A stretch of 64,000 nt of DNA, taken from NCBI GenBank assembly GCA_018873245.2, contig JAEMBT020000001.1:4558001-4622000 (forward strand), in the 5' to 3' direction. The stretch is from Archegozetes longisetosus. Its lineage: Eukaryota > Arthropoda > Arachnida > Sarcoptiformes > Trhypochthoniidae. The notes below the pieces were generated by a model, which had not been told where the DNA came from, made no database searches, and saw only the letters and a list, made by a program, of their open reading frames with translations. The position numbers and the translations under genes are program-made. Below, piece by piece: positions 21,870-32,730 of this stretch; position 1 is the stretch's first letter; each line of letters starts with the position of its first letter.

Positions 21870-24810
21870 TTTATATTTAGAGATTATTTTCTTAAAAAAC
21901 TCATACTTTGTCTATTGAATTAAAACTAAAGGCTACCTGTGAGAACTTTTGTTGGTTGCTATACGAAACGATAAGAAATAGTTAAAGATAATAAATGAAA
22001 AAATTGCCTGTAATCATTAGATTTTACCAAGAACTTGATAATAAACTTTAGCTCAATTTGAGTCTCATATGAGTTTAAGCATTTTCAAGAATATTCTCAC
22101 AATAAGCTATGGTAAGAACAACATTGCTAAAATAATATAACACTATTAGCTGAGTTTATGTAGTACTTTAAGGGAGTACAGGGAGTTTAGAGGTATGCAT
22201 GAACCACCCTTTAAATCTTATACTTTCTAAAGACACCGCATAAACTTGATTAGTGGTCGGCACAATGAATATAATATCATCGACACTCAATTGAGAATGT
22301 AAATAACAAGGAACCACTTAATTTTTTCAAACAGTAAAGTTTCGAAACTCTGTTTTAAAGCATAATAGGAAAATAAATCCACTTTACTCTTATTAGCTTA
22401 TGGAGAGAAATTAATTTTAAATCTTTATCAAGTAACCAATTAATAGATAATAATATTGATAGTAATAATTAATAAAAAATTATTCATGAAAGCACTATAT
22501 AATAATAGTATAAAATAGCAGAGTAAAAATCAATCTTTATCTTTACACTTTTAAAGATATTTTTGATTGTATTTTTATTCTTACAAAACATGAAATAGAC
22601 ATAAATTGAAAACTCAGGAAATTAATTATTTTTTATAAAATAAACTTAATTATCGCCTATTTTTAAAGTAAACTTTCATATGATATTTCACAAATGAATG
22701 ACAGTAGAGCACTTAAGATCTAATTCTCTTCTTTAAAAAAAATATATTTGACTTCCGCTAAATCTGTTAGCCTATTGAAGTTCTATTTGAATTCGATGAT
22801 TTGCTTAGAGTATGGAAAAAAGTTTAACTCAAATGATTGAGGGCTAGTTTTATGTTTTATTTTCTTTTAGATATCATCCAATTGATATTTGAGAATATTT
22901 TTTAAATCTGACTCATTTTATTATTGCAAGAATGAAATCTGTGGTAAAAATATAAAAAAGTTTCGCTGTCCCACTTTCAGATAGCTTACATTTCGAACAT
23001 TGCAGTGCAATCAAATAACAATAATTAATACAGCATCAGAGTTGACAGAGTAGTATACAATTAATGAATATTAAAAATTGTCTTAACATTGTAATAACAA
23101 CAATGAACAACAAACTAAATAATAATGAGAAAGCCTTTAGTTATATTTATTTAAATAATAAATAAAGTAATTATTCGTGTTAAATGACAAAATAAATAAT
23201 GCTTTTAATAAAAAACAGAAAATTGATTTAATACAGAAAACCTTACAGACAAATATTTCAATGCCTTTGCAAAAGTTGAATGAGAACTACTGTAAAAGAA
23301 ACTGCAGCTCCAATAAAGCTAACAACTATTGATCGCTTGATAGGTATGAAACCGAGTGCATCAGGTATAACATCAGAGCTCTGTTTCATTGATTCAAATA
23401 CTAATGACTTGATTTGTATTATTCTGAACGAGACATCGTTATCACTTAATTTCAAATTCAGTTTCGAAATTACTTCTAAGTAATTGATACTGTCATTGAA
23501 AAAGCTGACCATCATTACAACTACTAAATTTATTGATAGGATAATCGAAAATTCAAACCAAAACTTTATGAAAATGATTAAATTGTAGTCATAATGATCT
23601 TTACTAAATTCAGATATACGCAAAACTGTACTAATGAATGATTCAGTGAAAGATATGAATGGGATATGTCCAAAAATCTTATTACATTCTTGTTTAAGTA
23701 TTGCTATGTTTGTAAATGATTCACAATAATATCGGATTTGATCCATGTTTAGATATACTGTATATTTAATTTTATCATTTAATTGTGTTTCAATTTTGTA
23801 AATTTTATAGAAGGTTAAGGTATAGATCATTAGACTTGATGTTAACCAACCAAATGATGCCAAATGATAGCTTAGCTTTCTAAATATCAAATAAGTTCCA
23901 TCACTGAAAGAAGTGATGAGATGTTTATCGATAACTATAAACGTTGTGGTATTTGTTAGTATAATAATAGCCCAAATACATACTAATACTAATGAAAGCT
24001 TATCAAACTTTGATTTTTCATTTTGTGGCTTCAATTTTAAGTTTAATTTGTTATCGATTTTTACAAATTGATTCCATTTGTATATAGTCACCAAATATGA
24101 AATGGATATTAGAATAGATTTAAGAAATAACGAAATAGGCAACAACGGAATTGTGCTTTGTTTGATTCCATGAAATATTCGAATACAAGTATGAAATTGA
24201 AATATAATTATTATAAGACGTATTATTCGGAGTATTATTTTGATTTTGAGGCTTTTGCTGTCATCGAAATCGATTAATCCGTGAAATACTAACACAATTT
24301 TGAGAAACTTAAACATTTTGCGTTACATTTGTTTGAAAGTAACACTCATTCAAACGCTTCAGAAAATGACTTCATTTGCAGATGCGAGACCGATAATAAT
24401 TGCTTTATTTAAATGCATTAAAAATATGAATCCCTGAGTGCCATTCCATAAAAACAATGTATAATTAACAAATAGTGATTCTGTCTTTTTGATAAACATT
24501 GACTTTTTGTTGTTCTCTTGTCTAAATATTTAATCAAAAAGCACTCAATAAGTGACGACATGTGAAGTTTTCCCGAAAAGTTATTTGCTAGACAAAATTG
24601 AGAAAAAGCTTTCAAAGCTTCGCCTCATTTAAACTCAGCAATTGATTTACCTAAGGATATTATCAATGAAGTTATTGCTTAAAAAGTATTTTAAATGTTA
24701 TTTATAATTGAATTTTTGATTTAAATTGAATAAAATAACATTTTTCACTGGAATTTTATAAACACTTAAAACGAATGTGGGTGTAAATATAATATTTTAG
24801 ACTCCTAAAT
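21870..24810. repeat. Segmental duplication, copy B (partner 700-3690)
   Basis: Same orientation and order as 700-3690. It is near-identical from about 22985 to 24530 and looser outside. A short local replacement distinguishes the copies just upstream of the gene: 24378-24395 differs from 3228-3250, then identity resumes. Confidence 0.85.
23258..24316 (-). CDS. Gustatory-receptor-like 7TM protein, copy B (mosaic of A and C)
   Basis: Single exon, 352 residues, with the same helix layout and C-terminal SFTVVLIQLL as copy A. Residues 1-120 follow copy A almost exactly (for example IIIIFQFHTCIRIFHGIKQS). The stretch containing NLIIFIKFWFEFSIILSINL and the next 20 residues is identical to copy C and different from A at more than ten positions. 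At DNA level about 23465-23640 matches 29446-29620 with one difference. An intact open frame suggests function. The role is chemosensory, as for copy A. Confidence 0.75.
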   Translation of the reverse strand: MFKFLKIVLVFHGLIDFDDSKSLKIKIILRIIRLIIIIFQFHTCIRIFHGIKQSTIPLLPISLFLKSILISISYLVTIYKWNQFVKIDNKLNLKLKPQNEKSKFDKLSLVLVCIWAIIILTNTTTFIVIDKHLITSFSDGTYLIFRKLSYHLASFGWLTSSLMIYTLTFYKIYKIETQLNDKIKYTVYLNMDQIRYYCESFTNIAILKQECNKIFGHIPFISFTESFISTVLRISEFSKDHYDYNLIIFIKFWFEFSIILSINLVVVMMVSFFNDSINYLEVISKLNLKLSDNDVSFRIIQIKSLVFESMKQSSDVIPDALGFIPIKRSIVVSFIGAAVSFTVVLIQLLQRH

Positions 24811-25813
24811 TAGTACAGTTTGTGAAGTCTATGCCCAAGCTTGAAGTTCACATTTCTTCGAGTTTTGTTTAGTGGTTAAGGTTGAAGTAGTCATTAATCC
24901 ATTTTCTGTTGAAATAAGGATTCCATACCGTGAGAATACAGTTTATGATCCCGAAAAATACAAAATCTTGAGTTTTTAGGTCTTTTTTTCTAATTTTTTA
25001 CCCTCTTATGGGAACTTATATCCAACGAAGACAAACATGAGGCCACTAAGAATAAAGGCCATAAAAAATTTAAGTTTTACAACCCTAAACAGATTTTATT
25101 AAATAAAATTATAAATTGTAAAATAGATATAATTTCGTTCATCAAAACCAATAATAGTGTGTTGCCGCCAAGGAAAATTTGCACTGGGCGATAGTAGATA
25201 TATAATATATATTATATGTATATAAACGATTGAATACAAATATAATCTCCACTCATAACTCTTGAGAGTGAAAGTAGCACCTTCTGACGAGATATCTTGT
25301 AAATTTTAACCATAATTGACCAGTTTCTCTTAATCAAACCCGCCTTGGATCAACTTACAGCTATCACCCACAAATTTAGACACTAATTTTGAATTCTACT
25401 CATGGTTCTCTATTAAAATAACATATAATATATTGAAATTCATCGATTGCTTTCAAGTTTCTTTTAATAAAAAATTTATATGTAAACCGCAAATTTTAAA
25501 AAATATATGCCAATCTGGCCCCAATTAAAGTCATCTGAAGTTTTAATTCACACAATCTGTCCAGAATAGACCGTAGGAAACTTTTTAATACACAAAAACA
25601 AAAGATTCATTGTGCATTTTATTAAAGCTTGCGAATTCTTTATACCCCCTTGATAGAAAGATTAACAGATAAAATCTATCCTCATTAAACCGATAAAGAG
25701 TGATAGTTTATTTTTCTTCAACTGTTACAATTTAATCAGAAATATCACAATTTATATTTGTATGCAAAATTAAGTAGCAAATAAAAGAAATTAAAAATAA
25801 AAAGTTATAAAAA
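24811..25813. other. Intergenic stretch, no supported gene
   Basis: AT-rich, with an (AT)n patch around 25198-25225. No gene seen. Confidence 0.4.
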
Positions 25814-26991
25814 CTAGACATCGATATATCGATTGGTAACACAATCGTATGGAAACCACTCAAGCCCTTCTGTCCAACAACCATTCTCAATGGCGTTCGC
25901 AATAAAAGTCAATGCCCTCTCCAAACAGTCTTGAGTTCTAACTTGATCTCCAAAGGCCATCTGTATCACATGTCGTTCTCCATCCACTGGTAACTTAGTT
26001 CTAGCTAAGCGCACCGAAACAACTGGCGTTTTAGCAGCATTAACTCTAACTAGAGGATTATAATGATGATCTAGAACGAGATTAAATATAGAGAAAAATA
26101 TTTTATCAAAGCAGCTCAAAATACTCACAAGTTCTTCTTCCACCATCATTCGAAACAATTAAGACAGTGGCATGAACAGCATGAAGTTGAATATTTAATT
26201 CCTAAAGGTCCGGCAAGCAAAAAGGCCACAAAACGATACTTTTTAGACAACGATCTTATGGTCTTAAGCACATCAGTATTGTTTGAAATGAATTTAGAAC
26301 GATGCTCCGGGTGGCGTCTCATGAACTCTTTTAGCTCTTTTATTCCATCTTGAGTTCGACCGATTATCCTTGGACACAGATAAAAATCGCCCATATCAAG
26401 GGACGCCCACTTAGAATAGAGCCTGGACCAAAAATTTAGTTCGGTATCCTGAACATCGTCCTTGGTGTAACTTGAGTAGAAAAATCACTTCATTTAGTCA
26501 TACTTTTAAAATTCTTATAATTTAAAATTGTCATCTATGTTTAATTTAGCAAAAATAATTTTACTTTCAATCATTCTAGTATAAAAAAATGCATACCTAT
26601 GAAATCCATACATCTTCGCATATTTTCCATCCTTAATATATCGATTTAACTCACTCTGCAGTATCTCATTGAATTGACCATTGCCAGAGTTGATGAATGC
26701 TGGATCAAATTCAGACGAGGTCTTGATTTTACGACTAGCGCCAACCGAAAAAACCTCATTAGGGAAGAAAAAGTTGAACAAAACTTGTGAGCCTCGGAGT
26801 GTATTTTCAAGTTTGAAAGATTTGAACCGGTCCTCCCATCCAGGCGGATGATCGTCATTTTGATAAGTATCCAAATCAAATCCCTCTTTGGAAGACAACG
26901 AAGGCGAAACCGCTAATCCAAAATTGATGGTCTTTCTATCAAGCATGGACGAACAATTGCACGCAAATTTTGGTACACACTCATTTGCCAT
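25814..26991 (-). CDS. Unrecognised protein, four exons
   Basis: Proposed exons 26597-26991, 26272-26470, 26129-26201 and 25814-26070 keep phase and give 307 residues. I do not recognise the family. There is no clear signal peptide or membrane helix. The N-terminus is Cys-rich (CVPKFACNCSS). The middle has a hydrophobic SQVLFNFFFPNEVF and an Arg-rich PRIIGRTQDG. Exon 3 adds IQLHAVHATVLIVSNDGG and the C-terminal exon contains TPVVSVRLARTKLPVDGER. Introns are about 58-126 bp. The donor ending exon 2 (GTGCTT at 26271) is weak. I chose it because it moves the downstream text into the one frame that stays open and protein-like through exon 3; the alternative is a frameshift near 26200. Codon use looks like its neighbours. 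The start ATG has an upstream in-frame stop about 70 bp away, so a further 5' exon is possible. Confidence 0.6.
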
Positions 26992-28079
26992 AGAAGTAGA
27001 TTTCAGAGTGATTCTGATCGTATGTTATATGCTGATGAGTAAGACAGGATTGGCGTTTTTAGCGACAGACGACTCTTGTATCTACATAAAAGATCGCACT
27101 TTTAAAAGCTTAATTATAATTTAACAAGGAAATAAAAACTTATAGTTTACATGCCATAATCAATCATAGTTAGTTAAGTATAGCCTATAAAATGAATACA
27201 GTAAAGTTCTATTACAATCAACTACTGTTATAGTTAAGTTCTATTATATTTAACAAAATGCTTAGGCCTCCACCCTTTAGCATAGACGTAACGTTAATAT
27301 AGTTAACTACCATTATAGTTAAGTTGCGATATAGTTAAGTAATCCTATATGTTCTCAAGTGGTTAAATATAACGTGACTTTACCGTATATATTTCTAATC
27401 ATACAATTGTTGTCATAAATACTCTATACTTACCGAAGCAAAACCAACAAAAAAATTCAACTGAAGCAAATTCACAATTTGAAATCCTCAGTCCAACCTA
27501 ATTTAGAGTTTAAATATTAATATTGCTTAATTATAATTACACACACAAATAATATTTAACTTGACTACTGTATGACTATTTTATAAATGGAAGATACGCG
27601 CTAAATTTTGATGCCTTTAAAACTATTATAGACACTCCTCAAAACAAACGACTCACATAAAATACGACTATCATTTATAAATAATTACGGGCTCACTCAA
27701 AAGTCGCCTCAAACAAGAAATTAAAAACATTCCCCAAAACACTTTTATAAATTTTAGTTTTATTTTAACTTTAATTTTAATCTTAATTCCAATTTTATTT
27801 TTTAGCTTTATATATTTTATTTTAATTGTATTTTGTAACTTTTACTAATTACGTTGAAATATGTTCAACAATAATTGAATTATCGATTATTTCGCGCGCG
27901 AAAGTTCATGAAGATCATAAATAGGAAAAATGAACCAAAAGGTGAGTACTTTTAAAGTTACTTTATCTATTGTTATCTTAATAACAGGTGTACATAATTT
28001 AAATAAGGGAGAAAGCGTGGACCGAGACAAAGGGGTCTGTGTGGTTTAAGTATTAAATTGCACATTATTATAATTTCCT
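26992..28079. other. Intergenic stretch with TATAGTTAAG-type words
   Basis: Around 27165-27345 the word tatagttaag (or close variants) recurs about six times with irregular spacing. A palindrome TTTCGCGCGCGAAA lies near 27890-27903. No gene. Confidence 0.4.
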
Positions 28080-28400
28080 TATTTATATATTATGATTTCC
28101 TTAATTGTAATTCAAATTTATTAATCAAGCTTTAGTTAATTATTATACAAAATAACAAAGACATAATCAAACACTTATAAATCAGACAAATTTCAGTTAA
28201 CATTACATTTTATGAAACACTCGATAAGAGATAAACAAAGTTTAGGTCAAATTAATACTTTTAAGAGTTTTAGTTTTTTTCAAGAGATATGCGTAACCAT
28301 AAGCTAATGGTAAGAGTATTAGTGCAAAAATATCAATTAATCCAATAAATACTGTATGATATGACCAACATTTAAATTGCGTATATAGATTTCAAGAAAT
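28080..28400 (-). pseudogene. 3' fragment of a four-helix membrane protein gene (paralogue of 32272-32730)
   Basis: 28080-28400 aligns with 32130-32420, covering the 3' flank and the C-terminal coding part of the intact gene (shared text gagataaacaaagtttaggt and gcgtaaccataagctaatgg). The coding frame is broken and the N-terminal three helices are missing. It abuts the receptor C flank, so the fragment was probably carried along or truncated during receptor duplication. Confidence 0.75.
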
Positions 28401-28554
28401 CAATTTATTCTTTAGGAAAGAAAGTTTCGAACTCCTATTCTAAAGCCATCAAAATGTTGTAAACAGAAAATTTAGGACTGCAATAATTGCAGTAATAAAA
28501 GTAATTATTACTTTTTATGAAATAACTTGTGTTTCCTAATTCCCACAACAAGAT

Positions 28555-29160
28555 TTAGTAAGTTGAAGACATTTCACGAACGAATCGTAATAAAACACTT
28601 TGAAATGCCACTTTTTTGTTAAAAAGAATGAATGTTTGACTACAGCTTAGTCTATTCGTCTGTTGAAGTTTCATTGCAATTCGATGACTCTCTATGAGTA
28701 TAAAAAAGCTTGACTCAAGAAATTGAGGGCTAGTTTTATGTTTAGATCTTTTCACTCAATCTTCGTCAAATTAATATTTGACAATATATTTGAAATCTGC
28801 CATATTTTATGTATTTTGAACATGAAACCTTTTTCCTATGATAAAAAAGTGAAACAGAGTTTACGAAACTTTACTTTCGATAAATTAAATTTTGAAATCT
28901 TGCAGTTCAGCTAGATAATAAATATGTATTGCAGCATGAAAGTTGATAGAATAGCATATAATGAATGAATATTAAAAATTTTCTGTAGTAACACTGAAAA
29001 TAAACGAAAATAAGCTAATCTATAAACATCTAGTGAGTGATATAAAGTTCTATATGTAATGTTATTTAAATTATAGATAGAATTATTTAATATCACTCAC
29101 CTGACAAAAAAATTTAACTTTTATTGTATTTATATGGATATTAGATGAAGTAATTATTGA
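28555..29160. repeat. Receptor 3'-flank, third copy (with 1560-2060 and 22690-23210)
   Basis: Shared anchors such as ttgagggctagttttatgtt occur at about 28722, 1689 and 22846. The third copy is more diverged and contains a ~70-bp hairpin insertion with arms GTGAGTGATAT (29033) and its complement (29091-29101), not present in the other two. Confidence 0.7.
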
Positions 29161-29243
29161 TATTAAATGACAAAATAAATAATGCTTTTAATAGAAATAC
29201 AAGAAAATTACTTAATACAGAAAAATTTAGAAGAAAAAAACTT

Positions 29244-30293
29244 TTACAAGAGTTGAATGAGAACTGCTGAAAAAGAAACTGCAGCTCCAATAAAGCTAAC
29301 AACTATTGATCGCTTGATAGGTATGAAACCGAGTGCATCAGGTATAACATCAGAGCTCTGTTTCATTGATTCAAATACTAATGACTTGATTTGTATTATT
29401 CTGAACGAGACATCGTTATCACTCAATTTCAAATTCAGTTTCGAAATTACTTCTAAGTAATTGATACTGTCATTGAAAAAGCTGACCATCATTACAACTA
29501 CTAAATTTATTGATAGGATAATCGAAAATTCAAACCAAAACTTTATGAAAATGATTAAATTGTAGTCATAATGATCTTTACTAAATTCAGATATACGCAA
29601 AACTGTACTAATGAATAATTCAGTGAAAGATATGAATGGGATATGTCCAAAAATCTTATTACATTCTTGTTTAAGTATTGCTATATTTGTAAATGATTCG
29701 CAATAATAACGGATCTGATCTATATTTATACATACTGTATATTTAATTTTATCATTTAATTGTGTTTCAATTTTGTAAATTTTATAGAACGTTAAGGTAT
29801 AGATCGTTAGACTTGATATTAACCAACCAAATGATGCCAAATGGTAACTTAGCTTTTGAAATATGATGTATGTTCCATCACTGAAGGAAGTGATGAGATG
29901 TTCATCGATAACTATAAACGTTGCGGTATTTGTTAGTATAATAATAGCCCAAATACATACTAACATTAATGAAAACATATCAAACTTTGATTTTTCATTT
30001 TGTGGCTTCAATTTTAAGTTCAATTCATTATCAATTTTTATAAATTGATTCCATCTGTATATAGTCATCAAATATGAGATAAATATTAGAGCACATTTGA
30101 AAAACCACGAAAGAGCCAAGAATTTAGTTCTATTTTGTTTCACTTGTTGAAATACTCGAATACAGCAGTAAAATTGCAAAATAATTGTTATAAGACGTAT
30201 GACCCTGAGTATTGTTTTGACTTTGAGGTTTTTGCTGTCATCGAAATCGATTAATCCGTGAAATACTAGCACAATGCTAGAAAATCTAAACAT
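29244..30293 (-). CDS. Gustatory-receptor-like 7TM protein, copy C
   Basis: Single exon, 349 residues. Same architecture as A and B: LVFHGLIDFDDSK near the N-terminus, about seven hydrophobic segments, and the conserved block IPDALGFIPIKRSIVVSF followed by a short hydrophobic end SFSAVLIQLL (three residues shorter than A/B). The N-terminal half differs from A and B at many positions (for example RWNQFIKIDNELN, SWFFKCALIF), while the C-terminal third is nearly identical to B. The frame is intact. It is probably the longer-separated paralogue that has exchanged sequence with B. Confidence 0.75.
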   Translation of the reverse strand: MFRFSSIVLVFHGLIDFDDSKNLKVKTILRVIRLITIILQFYCCIRVFQQVKQNRTKFLALSWFFKCALIFISYLMTIYRWNQFIKIDNELNLKLKPQNEKSKFDMFSLMLVCIWAIIILTNTATFIVIDEHLITSFSDGTYIIFQKLSYHLASFGWLISSLTIYTLTFYKIYKIETQLNDKIKYTVCINIDQIRYYCESFTNIAILKQECNKIFGHIPFISFTELFISTVLRISEFSKDHYDYNLIIFIKFWFEFSIILSINLVVVMMVSFFNDSINYLEVISKLNLKLSDNDVSFRIIQIKSLVFESMKQSSDVIPDALGFIPIKRSIVVSFIGAAVSFSAVLIQLL

Positions 30294-31001
30294 TTTTTAC
30301 TACACTTGTTTGAAAGTAACGCTCATTCAAACACTCCAGAAATATCTTCATTTCTTACATGTATACTAGAAGTTACTTTAAGTCTATTAAAATATTTTTT
30401 CTTGAATACCTTTCCATATAGTGAATAGAAAACGATCCTGTACTGCTGATAAACGCTCAAGTCTTGTCAGTTTAGGGTCTAAATGTACAATAAGTACACA
30501 ATAAATACAATGAAAAGCATTTCTTTTAATAAATTAGTGCTAAATATATGGAAGTTATATTCATATCCATTAGTATAATAACAACTAAGATGACAACATT
30601 AATATACACAAGTCTTAATGTATATATTAATTTGGAAAAATTCATCAAAGTAGAATAGTTTGAGGTTCAGAAAAACAATTGCGAAATAAAGACAGATAAA
30701 CAACTCAATCATAGGCTCAACTTGAAACACTTATAGAGATCTCGATAAAAATTAATAAATTTTTGATCAATTAGTTGATTGTAAGATATAAACGAGCATA
30801 AGCCGGAGACATGAGACATGTTTTATCAATTGAGACAAACTTTACGACATCAACGAACTTATTGAAACGATTATTTTACCAGAAAATGTGATATTTTTCA
30901 GACTTTATATTATAATGAAATAGCGAGTGATAAATGATGTTACCAAAACTAAAAAAAAATTACAAGAATTCAGATTTCGACAAAGAAAATGTAAATAGCC
31001 T
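30294..31001. other. Receptor C upstream region
   Basis: The first ~60 bases repeat the promoter-proximal text of A and B (gtttgaaagtaacnctcattcaaac). Beyond that, no gene or repeat was recognised. Confidence 0.4.
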
Positions 31002-31540
31002 GAAAATGATTTTACCTTAGTCTAGAGTAAAAACTATAATAGTTAGAGCAAAACTAATTGCATATTTGAATTCTACGTTAAAAAGTACACCAAAAAGATT
31101 TATTATCAGCTTTGTTCGAGATGATTTTGACCTAATAGGCCAAAGAATAATCTTAATTATTGATCCTTTATTTACGCATAGTCAATAAAAAATGTTTATT
31201 GGGTTATAAAAAGGTAGTTTATTATAAAAGTGATTGTTAAATTATAGAATTTTTGAGAAACAAAGTACAACTAAATAGTTGTCAGATATGAGGGTAACTT
31301 AACAAATGTTTATAAGGTATTTTCTGGCGAAACACTAAAATTAAAGCGTTATTGAAAAGTGAATTAATTAAGTTTAGCAATATGTAAAGAGTGGATAACG
31401 TCTGTAGTAATTATATAATCACTATGCTAAAGTTTATGACACAAATTTTTTTGGTGTACTTTTTGACGTAGAATTCGAGTATACAATTGGTTTTACTCTA
31501 TCATAGTTTTTGCTCTAGACTGCGGCAAAATCACTTTTCC
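31002..31540. mobile_element. Non-autonomous element with ~95-bp terminal inverted repeats
   Basis: 31002-31100 and 31446-31540 are inverted copies: both contain (in complementary orientation) the words GTCTAGAG, AAAAACTAT, GAATTCTACGT and AAAAAGTACACCAAAAA. Similarity is about 80% by eye. The interior (~345 bp) has no open frame. The precise ends and target duplication are unclear. Confidence 0.7.
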
Positions 31541-32271
31541 GGTCCTATGTAATTTGGTTACTATTTCAAGTTTGAAATCTAGGAATATGTTAATTAATTT
31601 TTTGAAAAAGTATTATGTATTTCTCAATTCGTTTAATAGTACAGTGCCTTTTCATGAAATTGATCACGTTAAGATTTGTTTGGTTTTTGATTTTTTCAAT
31701 TGAAGTTATGTTGTACTTATCAATAAATTTGATGAATAGAAGAATAAGGTTTTCAGTTGTTAAATAAAATTTTTCATATGAAACAGAATTCAAACTGAAG
31801 AAAATATAATGATATTAGTATGTCTAGACTTTTATCTCTCTAATATAATAAAACGTTTTATACTTTTTGTTTGTTAGAATAGTTTTTTGTAAACTTTTTC
31901 CGAATTAATATACATATAGGGATTATACAGTTTTATTCTACGTTTAATGCCAACTAATGTCAACAAATTTGGAAAACTTAAGTTTAAAAACTCTTTCAAG
32001 TTCATAAAAGGCTAATCAAACTACCATCTCATACCAAATATCACAACACTTCCCATGAAAGTAAAAATTTTTGACATATTCTATTTCTTATTTATTGGCC
32101 ATTGACTCGTAAGCTTAGTCATCATTTTTTGGTTTCCTTAATTAAAATTTCTTAATCAAAACTTATGTTAATTAATATACAAATAATAAATATATAGACA
32201 AAGTTTACATTTCAGATAAATTTCAATTAACATTAGATTTTATAAAACACATGACAAGAGATAAACAAAGT
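31541..32271. other. Intergenic stretch
   Basis: AT-rich. The last ~140 bp is the 3' flank shared with the fragment at 28080. No gene otherwise. Confidence 0.4.
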
Positions 32272-32730
32272 TTAGGTCAAATTAAGATTTTTAAGAGTTT
32301 TAGTCATTTTCAAGAGATAAGCGTAACCATAAGCTAATGGTAAGAGTATTAGAGCAAAAATAACAGTTAACACAATAAATATGATATCACCAGCATTTAA
32401 ATTGCGAACATAAATAGCAGATAGTATTACAGCAATCAACAGCATAATAGTTGACAGAATAGCATACAATAAAACGAGTCGATAATGAAGTTTTTTCTTC
32501 TTCTTTCCATGGTATATAGATACCGCGCCACCAAATATTGCAATCAGTATTGATATTAATCCGATTGTTATTAAGAATCCACTTTTCATGTTAAGAGCTT
32601 TATAAGTCAATCCCTTTTTAGATATCATGAAATACAGTGCGAATATTATGACAATTATGTTAAGCACTAATAGAGTAATTCGTGCTATTTTCAGACCCAT
32701 TCGCACTCTTTCCAATAGTTTTATTGACAT
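32272..32730 (-). CDS. Small four-helix membrane protein (tetraspan-like)
   Basis: 152 residues from ATG 32730. An open frame continues 31 codons upstream, but the M at 32730 has an A-rich context and begins the typical layout: a short charged N-terminus (MSIKLLERVRMGLKIAR) and helix 1 (ITLLVLNIIVIIFALYF). Helix 2 (FLITIGLISILIAIFGGAV) is followed by a basic loop GKKKKKLHYR. Helix 3 (LVLLYAILSTIMLLIAVIL) and helix 4 (IIFIVLTVIFALILLPLAYG) come last, then a short tail. The extracellular loops are too short for a true tetraspanin and lack the CCG motif. Function unknown; tetraspan-like is a description of shape. A broken paralogue lies at 28080-28400. Confidence 0.65.
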   Translation of the reverse strand: MSIKLLERVRMGLKIARITLLVLNIIVIIFALYFMISKKGLTYKALNMKSGFLITIGLISILIAIFGGAVSIYHGKKKKKLHYRLVLLYAILSTIMLLIAVILSAIYVRNLNAGDIIFIVLTVIFALILLPLAYGYAYLLKMTKTLKNLNLT

